From contig BRYA01000226.1 in NCBI GenBank assembly GCA_030267965.1, positions 1 to 64,000 on the forward strand: a stretch of DNA of 64,000 nucleotides, given 5' to 3'. The notes under the pieces are model-generated. The model was not told where the DNA came from. It saw only the letters and a list, made by a program, of their open reading frames with translations, and did no database searches. Position 1 is the stretch's first letter, and each line of letters starts with the position of its first letter. The translations under genes and the position numbers were made by a program. The DNA comes from Triparma columacea. Its lineage: Eukaryota > Sar > Bolidophyceae > Parmales > Triparmaceae. Shown one piece after another: positions 24,462 through 35,589 of this stretch.

Positions 24462-25060
24462 GCTGCGGCGTTGTGAATAATGAATATGTGAACAATCCGC
24501 TCTTGAAATGCAAATATATTAGCTTTCTTACCTTAGCGGTTTCAACGACAGGCGTGTCAAAGCGGTCAAAATTTGTTTTCATAAGACAATTAAGTTTCAA
24601 CATATTGACTTCATCAACTTTTGAATTTGTATCAATTTAATATTCTTTATTAAAAGATTAAGTCATAAATGTGCAAATCAAATGTAACAAATAAATAATT
24701 TTTGTATTTGTTCTTGAATACATGCAAAAACTATTAAGAAAGTAAAATTTGATTGTTAATGTTTTTAAAGATTTTTTTAAAAAACCAATTAGAAATGAAT
24801 TTTTCTTCATTTCAAAAGTCTCCAATGAATCTCATTTAAAAATCTATAAGTACATTATTATCAACAGTGATCATAGCATAATATATTTTTATTGTCAAAC
24901 TAAACATCAGAGTCTTTGATCAAGCATTAATTTTTTTTCCTTCAAGTTTTCTCACATTTTCTTAGTTTAAGGAGGCTACTTGCGGTCCTTAAACACTGCA
25001 TTGCGTAAAACTCGTGTCTCCTTCGTACTCGTTATACTTATTTCGTCTTAGATTTTAACG
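24462..25060. other. AT-rich intergenic region
   Basis: About 600 bases strikingly richer in A/T than the neighbouring genes, with no open frame, RNA gene or clear repeat recognised. It must contain the 3' end of the upstream gene and the promoter of the Mrp-type ATPase gene. Confidence 0.6.
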
Positions 25061-26548
25061 ATGCGCCTCACACGTTCTCTTTTCAACAGGGCGATGATCG
25101 AGTTCGAGGAGAAAGTGTTCCACAGCCTGAGGAATGTTCGAGATCCTACGGCGGGGGGCAAGTCAATTCGTAGCCTTGGTTATTTGAAGGGCTTGGATGT
25201 GAAGAAGAACCAATTAACTTTGTCTCTCCCTTCCCCTTTCCACCCTCTGCGGGCGGCTATCCTGTCAGAGATCAAATCTGCCCTCCCTCCTTCCGTTGAG
25301 GTAGTTGAGAGTTACGGCAAGGCCTTTTTCTCCACCGGTAACGCCGAGAATGATGATACGAAGAACCTTACTGGGCCCGGTCTAGATCGAACGCAGGCCA
25401 TTGTCGCTGTGTATTCCTGCAAGGGGGGGGTTGGGAAGTCGACCGTCTCTGTGAATTTGGCCTATGCCCTCGCTAAGATAAAAAACCTCAGGATTGGCCT
25501 GTTGGACTGCGACATTTACGGGCCTTCTCTTCCCACGTTGATTGATCCCCAAGATATTACTGTCCGCCGAAGTGAAATTGGCAAGATGGTAAAGCCCATT
25601 GACCACCACGGGGTGAAGGTGCTATCTTTAGGCTACGTTTCTCCGAAGTCTGGCATCCCTGGCGCCGGGGCAGCGATTTCTCCAACAACTTCCGTCGAAC
25701 CAGCCGTTATTCGTGGTCCCATGGCATCGCGGGTCGTAACCCAGCTGATCAAGGGGACGGACTGGGGTGATCTCGACATACTCCTACTAGATATGCCTCC
25801 TGGGACGGGCGATGTACAACTGACTCTGTGTCAGGAGGTGGTGATGGATGGTGCTGTTGCGGTAACTACGCCTGGTAGCCTCTCGAAAGTCGATGTGTTG
25901 AAGGGGATTGAAATGTTCCAATCCCTCAACATCCCTACTCTCGCTGCTGTCGAAAATATGTCATATTTTGTCAACCCAGCGACAAAGGAGGAGCACAAGA
26001 TTTTCGGCATCCAAAGCGAATACTCTGATTTGTCTCTCTCCTCCCCTGACGATCTCGTGCGCATTCCTTTGTCCGAAGCTCTTAGTTCAGCAAACGATTC
26101 TTCCCTCCCCATTATGCTGTCCCCACCCTCGGCATCGACTGAGGCCTCTGCCTACGCCTCTCTCGCCGATGTTCTCGTCAAGAAGCTGTTCGAAAGGGAC
26201 ACCATGATGGATGTCCCATTGGACACCTTCTCCTCTTCCTCCTCAGATCCTCTTCTCATCGACGGCAAGCCTGTAGACTTAGACGCCATCTCGTTGAAAT
26301 TTGACAAGGCGCGAGGATTGCTTTTGAGGATCTTCTCGGAGAACGGGGCGACCGAGAGGGTCATAAACCCAGCCGTTCTTCTTGACACGAACCCTAAGAC
26401 TGGAGAATCACTGGGTGGCAAGAGTGGAAATGTCAGGCCTGTTGTTCGCTCCATAGAGAGAAAAGGCTCGTACGGCTATGCAATAACGTGGCAAAATGGG
26501 GCCACATTTATCTATTCTATGCAAGTTGTGGTTGACTTGTCAGAATAG
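25061..26548 (+). CDS. HCF101/Mrp-type Fe-S P-loop ATPase (495 aa, intronless)
   Basis: Single open frame. N-terminal MIP18-like domain (about 10-95, around HSLRNVRDPTAGGKSI and LPSPFHPLRAAILSEI). Then the Mrp/NBP35 ATPase: deviant Walker A SCKGGVGKSTVSVNLA at about 118, DCDIYGPSLP, LLLDMPPGTGDVQLTL and TTPGSLSKVDVLKGIEMF. A C-terminal DUF971 domain follows (about 410-490, GYAITWQNG). This order matches plant HCF101, an Fe-S assembly/transfer factor for photosystem I. The CxxC pair usual after ENMSYF in bacterial Mrp is replaced (FVNPATKEEH). The basic start (MRLTRSLFNR) could be an organelle leader but is not a classical signal peptide, so plastid versus mitochondrion is open. Confidence 0.85.
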   Translation: MRLTRSLFNRAMIEFEEKVFHSLRNVRDPTAGGKSIRSLGYLKGLDVKKNQLTLSLPSPFHPLRAAILSEIKSALPPSVEVVESYGKAFFSTGNAENDDTKNLTGPGLDRTQAIVAVYSCKGGVGKSTVSVNLAYALAKIKNLRIGLLDCDIYGPSLPTLIDPQDITVRRSEIGKMVKPIDHHGVKVLSLGYVSPKSGIPGAGAAISPTTSVEPAVIRGPMASRVVTQLIKGTDWGDLDILLLDMPPGTGDVQLTLCQEVVMDGAVAVTTPGSLSKVDVLKGIEMFQSLNIPTLAAVENMSYFVNPATKEEHKIFGIQSEYSDLSLSSPDDLVRIPLSEALSSANDSSLPIMLSPPSASTEASAYASLADVLVKKLFERDTMMDVPLDTFSSSSSDPLLIDGKPVDLDAISLKFDKARGLLLRIFSENGATERVINPAVLLDTNPKTGESLGGKSGNVRPVVRSIERKGSYGYAITWQNGATFIYSMQVVVDLSE

Positions 26549-26781
26549 TTAAAAAGAAATGCTGCAGTCTTTATGCAAAATTGTTTTGAAAGCTTAACCC
26601 AGGTGTAATGATCCTGCTACCTCACTTGATAAGGAATGCACTCCGTCTTTTTTTTTATGTGCTTTGATGCATGCCTTCATCCTTGTTGCTCTGTCTGGGT
26701 TATGTTTTCACTGCTTTTCAACCCAACCGGCGCAGGTGAGGTAGCGTCCGTGCCTGGGGTCAGCGGCGCACATCATGCACA

Positions 26782-29700
26782 TCATGTTCTTGGCATCGAA
26801 GGAGTGCTGGGTGAGCTAGAAGGGTTAAAGCTCCTCTCCCCTAAAATCTCAGTAAGATTATTTGACGCAATACCACCATTGTCGCTACTAGCCAGAGCTT
26901 CCTCCATCGCCAAGTTCCCAAGCTCTTCCAACTCATACTCCCCGAAGAGATCGTGCTCTCCTACAAACTCCTTCGATCTGATTTCGTCCCTCCTCGATTT
27001 CCTCCGGTGCCGCGGCAACGGAGTGCCGCTCAACCCCTTGACGATGGACTGATCTAGCGAAAAGTTGACATCTCGCACTGAGTGTGTCGACATGCCTAAC
27101 GCACTGTGCCTACTGAGGTCCAAGACAGAGTGCCTGCTATTGTCAAAGATGGAATCATGAGCGTGGTAGGTGCGTCTGCGGGGGAGGATGCGTAAATAGA
27201 CCGCGCGATGTTAGCTATAAGAGGGGTCTACACAAGGCAGTTTGCTCCACCCTACAAACTCACCTTTCGTACCGTTGTCTATATGGCGATGGTGCCATCA
27301 TGTACGAAGCCGCCATGTCACCTTCACTCACGCTCTTCTTCATCCCTCCCCCCCTCCCCCCTCCAATTTTGGAAACGCGATCCGATACCGCCATCTCCTC
27401 CTCTACGGCATCGATACTGATATAATCCCACTTGTCGAAGTGCTCCTTATCGGTCTTTTTCTTGAGCTTTTGATCAACATTGTCGACACTTTCCACCACG
27501 AAGCCTGGGTGCGGGTGGGTTGGGTGAGGGAGGGTTTTAGTTTAGTAAGAATAAGGAGCAAAAAGGCCAAGCAAAGGACCCAACATGGGACCCAACAGAC
27601 CCCCAACATTGGACGCAACATTAGCTCCCACCCCAAACCCCTTCCGCGGTTCGCTTCGCTCACCATGTGACGCCTCCCAAGATGCCATGGCATCTTTGAA
27701 ATTCTTGAAGGCGCGCTGATCGCCCGCCCCTCCAGCCTTCCCCCTCCCCGAGGCCCTCCTGCTGCCGCTTCCCTCCACAAACCTTTCTTCTCTCCCCGAC
27801 ATCCCCGGCCCGCTGCCGCCCAAGCTGTCGATATCTTCCTCGTCCATTTCAGCGAGGAAAAATAGTTCATCACTCTCAGTAAAAAATTCGTGCCCCAGCA
27901 CCTCGTCTACCCCCATCTTTCCTAATCTTTCGTCTACCTCTGGGTTTAAAAGCCCCTTGACGAGCCCCCAAAAATGATCTTCATTAGCCCCCTCTGGGTA
28001 CTCGACCTGCCTAGTTCTAACATCTCTATAATACTCCACCACCTCCCTCAACTCTTCCTCGTTCCTGCCCTCGCAGTTGATAACTGCGCCCAAACCAAAA
28101 TAATCTTCAAGGTCGTCGCCGCTCAAGACAAACACTTCCCTTTTCCTTATGACAGGTTTCGACGCCCCAAGGACGTCAGATTCAAAACGTACCGAGTCTA
28201 GCGACAGGGCGACAGCCTCAGCCTGCGGGGTAGGGGAGGAGCGAAATGACGAAGTTATGAGTAAATATTTGTGTCGGGGTAGGTCCATTCCTTTCCGCAA
28301 CTTGCTTTACTCGCCGACCGTCGCTTCTCTTCTCTCATCGCCCCCCTGGCCTCGCTCTTCACTCACCCGAATCCTCTTTGCCAAGGCGGTCGGCTTTTCG
28401 GACGACTTGAAGGGCATCTTTCCGGTTGCGAGCTTGTAAAGGAGACAGCCAAAGGAGAACCAGTCAGCGGAGAAGTTGTAGCCCTCGTGTTCACTTGACA
28501 GAGCAGTGCGACACACCTCCGGAGCTACATAGCCGAAAGTCCCGACGAGAGAGCGCCGTTTGCAGACGCGTCTGAGGGGGTGCGGAAGGCACTCGGACTC
28601 GAGAACGAGGATAGAGGCCTCGTTGTGGTTCGATGGGCTGGCGCCTTCGTATACGATTCGATGATCCTGGTTATCGACAGCAAAAGCGTTGAAAGAGTTT
28701 CCGCTGTATTCGTAATCGAACGGCCTCACGATGCCGCAGCTACCGAGGTCGCTAAACTTGATGTTCCCAGAGTTGGAAAGCACGACATTCGAAAGCTTGA
28801 GGTCTCTGTGAAGGATTCCGATCGAGTGCAACTGTCCCAAGGCGAAAGCAATCTGTCGCCCAAACTTGTAGATTTTCTCCAAGGGGGCCTTCCCTCTCTT
28901 GCATCGCTTCAGGAACTTCTCTAGGTCTCTCCCCTCTGAGTATTCCAAAACCAGCATTGCGTAATCCTTCGTCTGGAAGGAGTAGTGTAAAGAAGAAACG
29001 AATGGGAACTCACCGCAATGGAGAAGAGCAAGCCGCTCCGTGTGGATGGAACGTTCCTTCAGATGATAGTTCCGCAGGAGCTGCCGCTGCGATGTGCATG
29101 CACTCATGGGTTAGAATAAACTTACAGGAGGTATGCGCGGTGACTTGTTCGATGAATTGCAGAATGCTGCTGCTGGTTTCTCCTTCTCCTTCTTATTCTC
29201 ATTCTCACCTTCCGCTTGACCCTCATGACGAGCTTCTTGTTCGTCGACTTCTTCCTCACTTGAAAGATGCGATCAGTGCAATCTTTCTTGCCCATTATTT
29301 TGAGAAACTCAAAGTCGTCCGCCTTGACCCTATTGTGACTCCTGACCTTGGCCTTGAAATAAGAGTAAAATTTTGTTTTCTTAAACTCTAAAAAAACAGG
29401 AATGAGAATCCTGAAGCAGAAGTTGCCCACAGGATCAAGGAACGTTGTCCTAACAATCTGTGGCGATATGGGGAGTGGTTACATTAGTAGGAAAGAGATA
29501 GGGACGGAGGCGGGCGTCAACAATTCTCACCTTCTCCTGGTCTCCCTTCTCCATGTTCCCCCCAAACATTAGCCGCAACTTGTCAACGACTTTTAAAACT
29601 TCATCAAGATGTTCTTGATCAACTGCAACCTCATCTTCAATATTTAGATCTAAGGGTATCTGCAGACCCCCAGAGTCGCAGAGATATTTCTTGTAGAGGC

Positions 29701-30679
29701 TTTTGGCCCTCGTTAGTCGGTAGTCCCTTGAGGGCATGGTGCGGAATGTCTCGCATTCCTGCCAACAGAAGAATGCGCTCTTGTTCTTTTCTTCATTTTG
29801 ATAGTTAAGCTCGTCGAAGGCAAATTCCTACCCGGAGGGGAGGGGGGGGTGGGGTTGGGGGGGACGGAAGGAATCGAGTGGTTAGCTGAGTGGGCACGAA
29901 GTCATGGTTCACATCATGTCATCTCACTGCCCATTCTCACCTGAAAAAGCTTGAGCCCAAAAGGATCCTTCAGTATGCAAACGAGCTGGTGGGTGGGGTG
30001 GGGTGGGGTGGGATGTGGTGGGGTGGGATGTGGTGGGGTGGGGGTAAGCCTCTCGGAAGGAAAGCCAGGTAATTAACCCTAAGGCGCGAAGGAAAAAACC
30101 AAGGCACGAAGGAAAATACCAAGGCACGAAGGAAAATACCAAGGCACGAAGGAAAATACCAGCCACCCTCACGACCCCTGCCCCCCTCCCCTTCTCCCCC
30201 CTTGCCTCCCACACCTCCCCTCTGTAAGCCTCTTGGAAGGCCAGGTAATTAACCCTAAGGCGCGAAGGAAAATACCAAGGCACGAAGGAAAATACCAGCC
30301 ACCCTCACGACCCCTGTCCCCCCTCCCCTTCTCCCCCCTTGCCTCCCACACCTCCCCTCTCTCTCACCTCAAATTTGTCGGAATCCTGATGGAAATCCAA
30401 GTTACCCCTGGCCGGGAAAATCACGGTAGTCGAAAAGGCACCAGTGATACTGAACCCGGACGGATTTCTCTGCTTACTTTCGGTGGCACTGGAAGACTGG
30501 TGTGCGCTTTTGCTATTTCCTGACATTGTCCATGACGAGCAGTTGGAGGTGGAGGAGGTATTTGTTGTTGTTGGAGAGCCAACGGAGAAACCAACCTTTT
30601 CTTTAACATGGCGGGTCACATCGAGATCATCCACGCTTAGCTTATCGTGAGGATTAATAGTAGAAGAAGAGGAACCCAT
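26782..30679 (-). CDS. RGS domain plus AGC-type kinase (GRK-like, kinase motifs partly degenerate; about 925 aa)
   Basis: Exons 30679-30368, 29985-29941, 29827-29531, 29457-29209, 29086-28367, 28222-27664, 27504-27264 and 27136-26782, summing to 926 codons. The first residues MGSSSS fit an N-myristoylation signal. Exons 2-3 encode an RGS-like helix bundle ([42 protein letters not shown]). Exons 4-6 hold a kinase with AGC features ([51 protein letters not shown] then HEFF). The order RGS then AGC kinase is that of G-protein-coupled receptor kinases. The glycine loop reads [10 protein letters not shown], the AMK lysine appears replaced (LVMRVK), HRDLKPEN reads HRDLKLSN and DFG reads DLG. Activity is therefore doubtful. 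The extension after the kinase (exons 6-8) is of unknown role and includes a Ser/Arg-rich segment. Confidence 0.75.
29990..30362. repeat. Repeats inside the first intron of the RGS-kinase gene
   Basis: A GGGTGGGGTGGGATGTGGT block (about 29990-30045) is followed by two diverged copies of a ~130-bp segment (about 30044-30220 and 30221-30362). Each copy contains a GTAAGCCTCT..GGAAGG start, several 20-bp units like AAGGCACGAAGGAAAATACC (five or more in the first copy), and a CCACCCTCACGACCCCTG..CCTCCCCTCT end. Confidence 0.75.
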
Positions 30680-30993
30680 ACTAAGACAAAATATTATGAA
30701 TTCTCGTAGTATGGCTGCTAGGGATGAGGAAAATATGGAACAGGGATTAAGCAACTGCCAACTGCGACGCGAGATTGGGGATATAAAAGAGAAGCAACCA
30801 ATAAAATATGGAGTATCTCGCCAAAGTAGACGAATTGGAGCCAAAAGGCAAAAGAGGAAAACCAATCGCACTCCTTCGTCGTCACTATGACCCACTTTTG
30901 GTTTTTCTGCCTTTGTTCTGGATTTTGAGCAAAAGTGCTCTGCCTCCTCCTCCTCCCGTGGACGACCTAAATCCCTAAAACCCCTTAGCCAAA
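30680..30993. promoter_or_regulatory. Divergent intergenic region
   Basis: About 310 bases between starts of the RGS-kinase gene (minus) and the voltage-gated channel gene (plus). No feature beyond likely promoters of both genes was recognised. Confidence 0.35.
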
Positions 30994-33900
30994 ATGGCTG
31001 CCGCTGCCATGGCCGCCAGGGCGGCTTTGCAAGCAAGGAACAACGGAGAGGGAGAAGAGGCGAAAACTGACGAGGAGGTAAGCGATAGAGGCCAAAAACA
31101 ACCTCATGGTGGCACAACCCCCTCGAGGGACTTGCTGTGGCATCCATTTTTTGACCCCCCAAATCGTCCCCCAATACTTTAATTCTAGCTCCTCGCAGAG
31201 GCTGAGGCCGAACTCGCAGCGAAGACTTACAACAAGTATACAGACCCCAAGAACTACAGTGGACCCATGCAGAAATACGTCGAGTTCGGCAACTTCATGA
31301 ATGAGTTCATTGTTGGGAAGTACGAAGCTTACTTTAACGGGTTCGTGCTGCTTTGTATATGCGTAGCGGGAGTGCTGGTGGGAATGCAGACATACGAGGA
31401 GTATGAGAGCAATGCCACACTTGAGGTTATTGATAATTTCATATTGGTAAGTGGGGGGGGGGCGGCGAGAAGTAAACGAGAGCTTGGGGGTCATGCTTGT
31501 CATGCATTGAACCACATCTCTCTAATCCCTCCTTACCCTCCCCCTCCCCCCCCCGGTCACCCCTCCCAGTATGTCTTCACCGTGGAATGCTTTGTCAAGA
31601 CATTCGCCGAGGGGGCCGCCCCCTGGAAATTCTTCACGAACGCCGAGTGGAAGTGGAACTTGTTCGACTTCATTGTGGTCATTCTTTGCTACCCATTCGC
31701 GCAGCCTCTCACGGGAGGTAACGCTGCTGTTCTTAGGCTCATGAGGCTCGCGAGGCTCATGAAGCTTTTGAAGAAAATCCAGCAGCTGCAGATGATCGTC
31801 ATGGGACTGGTCGGCGGCCTGTCCAGCATCGGTTACATTGTGATCCTTTTGCTTTTGGTCTTCTACCTGTACGCAATTGTCGGGGTCATGTACTTTGCCA
31901 AGAACGACCCTTGGCACTTCGGGACCTTGCACATCGCCATGTTGACGCTATTCCGCGCGAGCACGCTGGAGGACTGGACGGATTTGATGTACATCAGCAT
32001 GTTCGGTTGTCAGGAGTACGAGAACGTGTACTGCACGGAGACTGCCGAGATTGACAAATGCGACTTCCAGGACGGTCACTACCTGCACTTGTACCAGTGC
32101 GTTCAGCACGAGCCCATGCCCATCCTCTCCGCTGTCTACTGGATAACCTTCATCATTGTGTCCGCTCTGGTCATGTTGAGCCTCTTTATCGGCGCTGTTA
32201 CCATGAGCATGGCGGACAGCATGGAAGACATGAAGATCGAGGCAGAAGAGGTGAGGCGGCGAGAGCGGCTGAGGTTGTACAAAGTGTCCAGCGAAGCTGG
32301 ACATCGTGCCAAGTAACACTTTTCGACAGGTCCTTTCATTCGCTAACCCTTCACCGTCCTCTACATCCTGCCCACTCTCCCCTCCCCTCCCTACAGAACG
32401 AGAGAAAACTAAGGTTGCTGAAGAAGAAGGAGCGTATGGAGGCGCTCGAGGCCAAGGGCGAAGACCACGACGTCGACGACGACCACAAGCAGAAAGACAC
32501 CTCAACCATGGGAATCAGGGAGCGCGCAGATCACAAGAACGAGGTTGTCATGAAAGCGCTCCTACTCGAGGCTTGGGAGGGAGTTATTATGAGCCAGACA
32601 GTGGAGACTCAATTCGCGCCGGGGCTGAAGGGGAAGTACCAGTGGCTGGCTGAGAGGATGGACGAGCTAGCGAACCACCCTACCTTTGTCAACTTCATTA
32701 CTGGGATCATCATCCTCGCTGGGGTCATGGTGGGGATGCAGACCTTCCCGGAATTCGAGACTGACCCGACGCTCGGCGTCATTGATGTCATCGTCCTAGC
32801 CATCTTTACGTTTGAGTGTGTTGTGAAATTCATCGCGGAGGAATTCCAGCCTTGGATGTTCTTCAAGTCAGGCTGGAACACCTTTGACTTCATCGTCGTC
32901 GCGGGGAGCTTCTTGCCGGCGGCGGGAAGCCTGGTTACGATGCTGAGGCTGCTGAGGCTGCTGAGGGTGTTGAAGCTGTTGAAGGCCTTCCCTCAGCTCG
33001 CGATTATCGTGAACGCTTTGATCATGGGTTTGTCGAGTATCGGTTACATCGGCGTTATCTTGTTGATGGTGTTCTACCTTTTCTCCATCCTAGGGATGAT
33101 CCTCTTCAAGGAGAACGACCCCTGGCATTTCGGGACCTTGCACACCTCCATGCTCACCCTCTTCCGCTGCTCCACGTTGGAGGACTGGACGGATGTAATG
33201 TACATCAACATATACGGGTGCAACTACTACGGTTACAACGTCACCACGTTCGACCCCGAGGAGAGCCCCAGCAGCCACTGCAAGCCCAACCCCGAGTTGT
33301 TTGGAGTTGCCAGGCAGGCCATTGCGGCAATGTACTTTGTCATCTTTACGCTGCTCGGGGCGTTGGTGCTGCTGACATTGTTCATCGGAGTCGTTACGAC
33401 GAGTATGGAGGAGGCTCAGGAGAAGCAGGACGCGGAGAACGAGGTGAGGAGGGAGGAAATTTCCCCTGCCGCTTGTCCTGCCGCTTTCCATAGTGCTTTC
33501 CCTTGTTCACCTCTAACCCCCTCCCCCCCCTTCCCCCCACCGTTGTTTCCTCCCCCTTTAGCTCGAGGGTAGAATCCTAGCCTACAAGGACTCCGAAAGT
33601 CTCACCGATCACACTCTCTCAAACTACCGTAAAGTCTTTGCCATGTTAGACGTCGACAACGGTGGTACCGTTGAGGAGGACGAGTTAAGAGCGGGGCTTA
33701 AAAGTCTAGGTAGGAACCCGAGTACTGCGCAATTGCAGAAGTATATGAGGGAAGTTGATGAGGATGATAGTGGGGAGATTGATTTGGCGGAGTTCATTGA
33801 GTTCATGACTAACATGAGGAACAAGAGCAATAAGGAGGGTGAGGATGAGGAGGAGGAGGATGAGAGTGATGAGAAGAAGACACCGAGTAAGGGGGGGGAG

Positions 33901-34167
33901 AGGGAGGTTAAACCGGATGAACATACTCCCATCGTACAGATTGATAGGGGGGCACTTCTGAGCGAGGAGGATGATGATGATAAAAGTACTGAGGAGGATG
34001 ATGGAGGGATCGCTGACGAGCTTGAGAAGATGGAGCAGGAAGAGGCTGAGAGGGAGGAGGGAGGGATGAAGGTCATGACTATCGGGGTTGAGGAGGGGGG
34101 GGGGGACTTAATGATTGAAGAGGGGACACCAAAGGTGGGGGGGGCGGGGAAGAAATATCTGGAATAA
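30994..34167 (+). CDS. Two-repeat voltage-gated cation channel with C-terminal EF-hands (891 aa)
   Basis: Exons 30994-31077, 31189-31446, 31570-32250, 32397-33443 and 33562-34167, all phase 0. Two homologous six-span channel repeats are visible. Repeat I: S4 RLMRLARLMKLLKK, pore TLFRASTLEDWTDLMY. Repeat II: S4 MLRLLRLLRVLKLLK, pore TLFRCSTLEDWTDVMY. Each pore has one acidic filter residue in LEDW. The linker is charged. The C-terminus has two EF-hand loops (DVDNGGTVEEDE and DEDDSGEIDLAE) and a long acidic tail. Two repeats per chain suggest a dimer, as in two-pore channels, but the EF-hands sit after repeat II, as in the C-terminal EF-hands of Cav/Nav-type channels. A calcium- or sodium-permeable, calcium-tuned channel is inferred; selectivity is not proven. 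Confidence 0.85.
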
Positions 34168-34256
34168 GTTTAGGAGATGCGGTAGTTCGCACAAACTGAG
34201 TCGACCTTTTTACAAGACTCTTCGCCGTCCCCATTTCCTCAACGAAAAACCACGAA

Positions 34257-34940
34257 CTATGAACTCTTTACGTCCCCCCCTCCCTTCCCCCCCTCCTCCG
34301 TCTCCTCCCCAACTTCCTTACCCCCCCCTTCTCCCTCCATCTTCTTCTCAACCCTCCATAAATGAAGCGTCTTACTAACCTTCGGAGTAACGCCAAACAC
34401 AAGCGCCCATCTAGCCGGTTCTATAATCTTGCACCCCACAACCGCCATAGCCCCATTCGCGAGTTTAGGGTTCTCCCTAATCGCGTCCCCGTACCTCTCT
34501 CCCCACTCCCCCCATCCCTCCAAATACCCCACCACAACCTCTTGTGCTGTGCCTTCCGTACCTAATAGGTAGGCGGGTGATATAACCCCGGTATCGATGA
34601 GGGCGTAGAATGATACGAATGATATAGACCATACGGATATGTAGGTAGCAAGACCTACCAGACCATAACGGCGCCAGAACTTACCGACCCTTGATGATAG
34701 GGTAGGTGGGGGAGGTGGGGATGTTGAGGATGTGGAGGATGTGGAGAAGGAACGGAGGGGAGGGGGGGAAAGTGATTGGGGAAGGGATTGTCGAGAGGGT
34801 TTATTGTTTATGGGATTATTATATTGTGTAGAACGTTTGTATTCATAATTATGTGTATGTGTGTTATGTATAGGTTGTGCAATTCGCAAATGACATAATG
34901 TATACACTGATTTATACAAATTACGCTGAAATAAGGACAT
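34257..34940 (-). CDS. FAM210/DUF1279-like organelle membrane protein (227 aa)
   Basis: Single exon. A long Ser/Thr/Pro/Asn-rich, basic N-terminus (1-85) that could be an organelle leader is followed by the DUF1279 core. This includes FWRRYGLVGLATYISVWSIS, the membrane span SFVSFYALIDTG, NPKLANGAMAVVGCKIIEPAR, and ALVFGVTPKVSKTL. The acidic Gly/Glu-rich tail is low complexity. FAM210 proteins are mitochondrial inner-membrane proteins in animals, and related plant proteins are plastid-targeted, so the location here is open. It is convergent with the voltage-gated channel gene, with about 90 bases between stop codons. Confidence 0.7.
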   Translation of the reverse strand: MSLFQRNLYKSVYTLCHLRIAQPIHNTHTHNYEYKRSTQYNNPINNKPSRQSLPQSLSPPPLRSFSTSSTSSTSPPPPPTLSSRVGKFWRRYGLVGLATYISVWSISFVSFYALIDTGVISPAYLLGTEGTAQEVVVGYLEGWGEWGERYGDAIRENPKLANGAMAVVGCKIIEPARWALVFGVTPKVSKTLHLWRVEKKMEGEGGGKEVGEETEEGGKGGGDVKSS

Positions 34941-35165
34941 TCAAAAGGTGAGGGATTTGCGGCTCCGAGTGTGACTCCTTCGGACTTTCTCAACTTCTCC
35001 ACTTTCTTTGGGACTCCTTTTATGTGAAACTACATACTAACTACTTTACGCTTATTTCAGGAATACAACTTTTAAAATAAAGGGAAACTACCGACATCAG
35101 CACGTCATAATACAACCACATTTGGATATTTTCTTTCCTCATTCTAAGTTCAGCCCTCTTTCCAT

Positions 35166-35356
35166 CTTCTGAGTAAGCCCTTGGCGAAAGTAGGGAAATT
35201 TTGACCAGATTATAGGGTTTCCCTACTTTTTTTCCCCGCTCTACCTACTTTCTACGTAGCTTGTACGGGGGTTGTACGGGGAGAATTCGTAAAAACGTAG
35301 GGAAACCCTACCAAAAAAAAATCTTCCCTACTTTCGCCAAGGGCTTACTTCAGAGG
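35166..35356. repeat. Foldback (MITE-like) element
   Basis: Perfect 25-bp inverted arms at 35172-35196 and 35325-35349, starting AGTAAGCCCTTGGCGAAAG on the left. A second inner inverted pair (GGGTTTCCCTAC near 35215 and GTAGGGAAACCC near 35297) makes the ~180-bp segment largely self-complementary. With one base skipped the arms extend outwards (TCTG/CAGA). No open frame. It is consistent with a short non-autonomous foldback element or a transcribed hairpin. Confidence 0.7.
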
Positions 35357-35589
35357 CTTGATTCAGAGATAGAAAGAACTTTGATAGATTCCATTTTTGA
35401 GCTGTTTAAACCACAAAAATTCACACAAACCGACCAATTCAACATACAACATTCAATCATCTACACCTGAACACTAAAGTACCAACAAAAACACTGTAAG
35501 GGAGGAACATTTAGGGTTGGCTTTAGAAAACCTCGAGACTCACTCTTCTTTTTGTAGCCATTTCATCCCTTTTCCTGCACTTCTTCATA

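Noticed and set aside
28985..29030. Short intron (GTGAGTTCCC..CCTTCCAG) within the RGS-kinase gene
   Set aside because: The sequence reads through as a conserved kinase segment ([10 protein letters not shown]), so it is coding.
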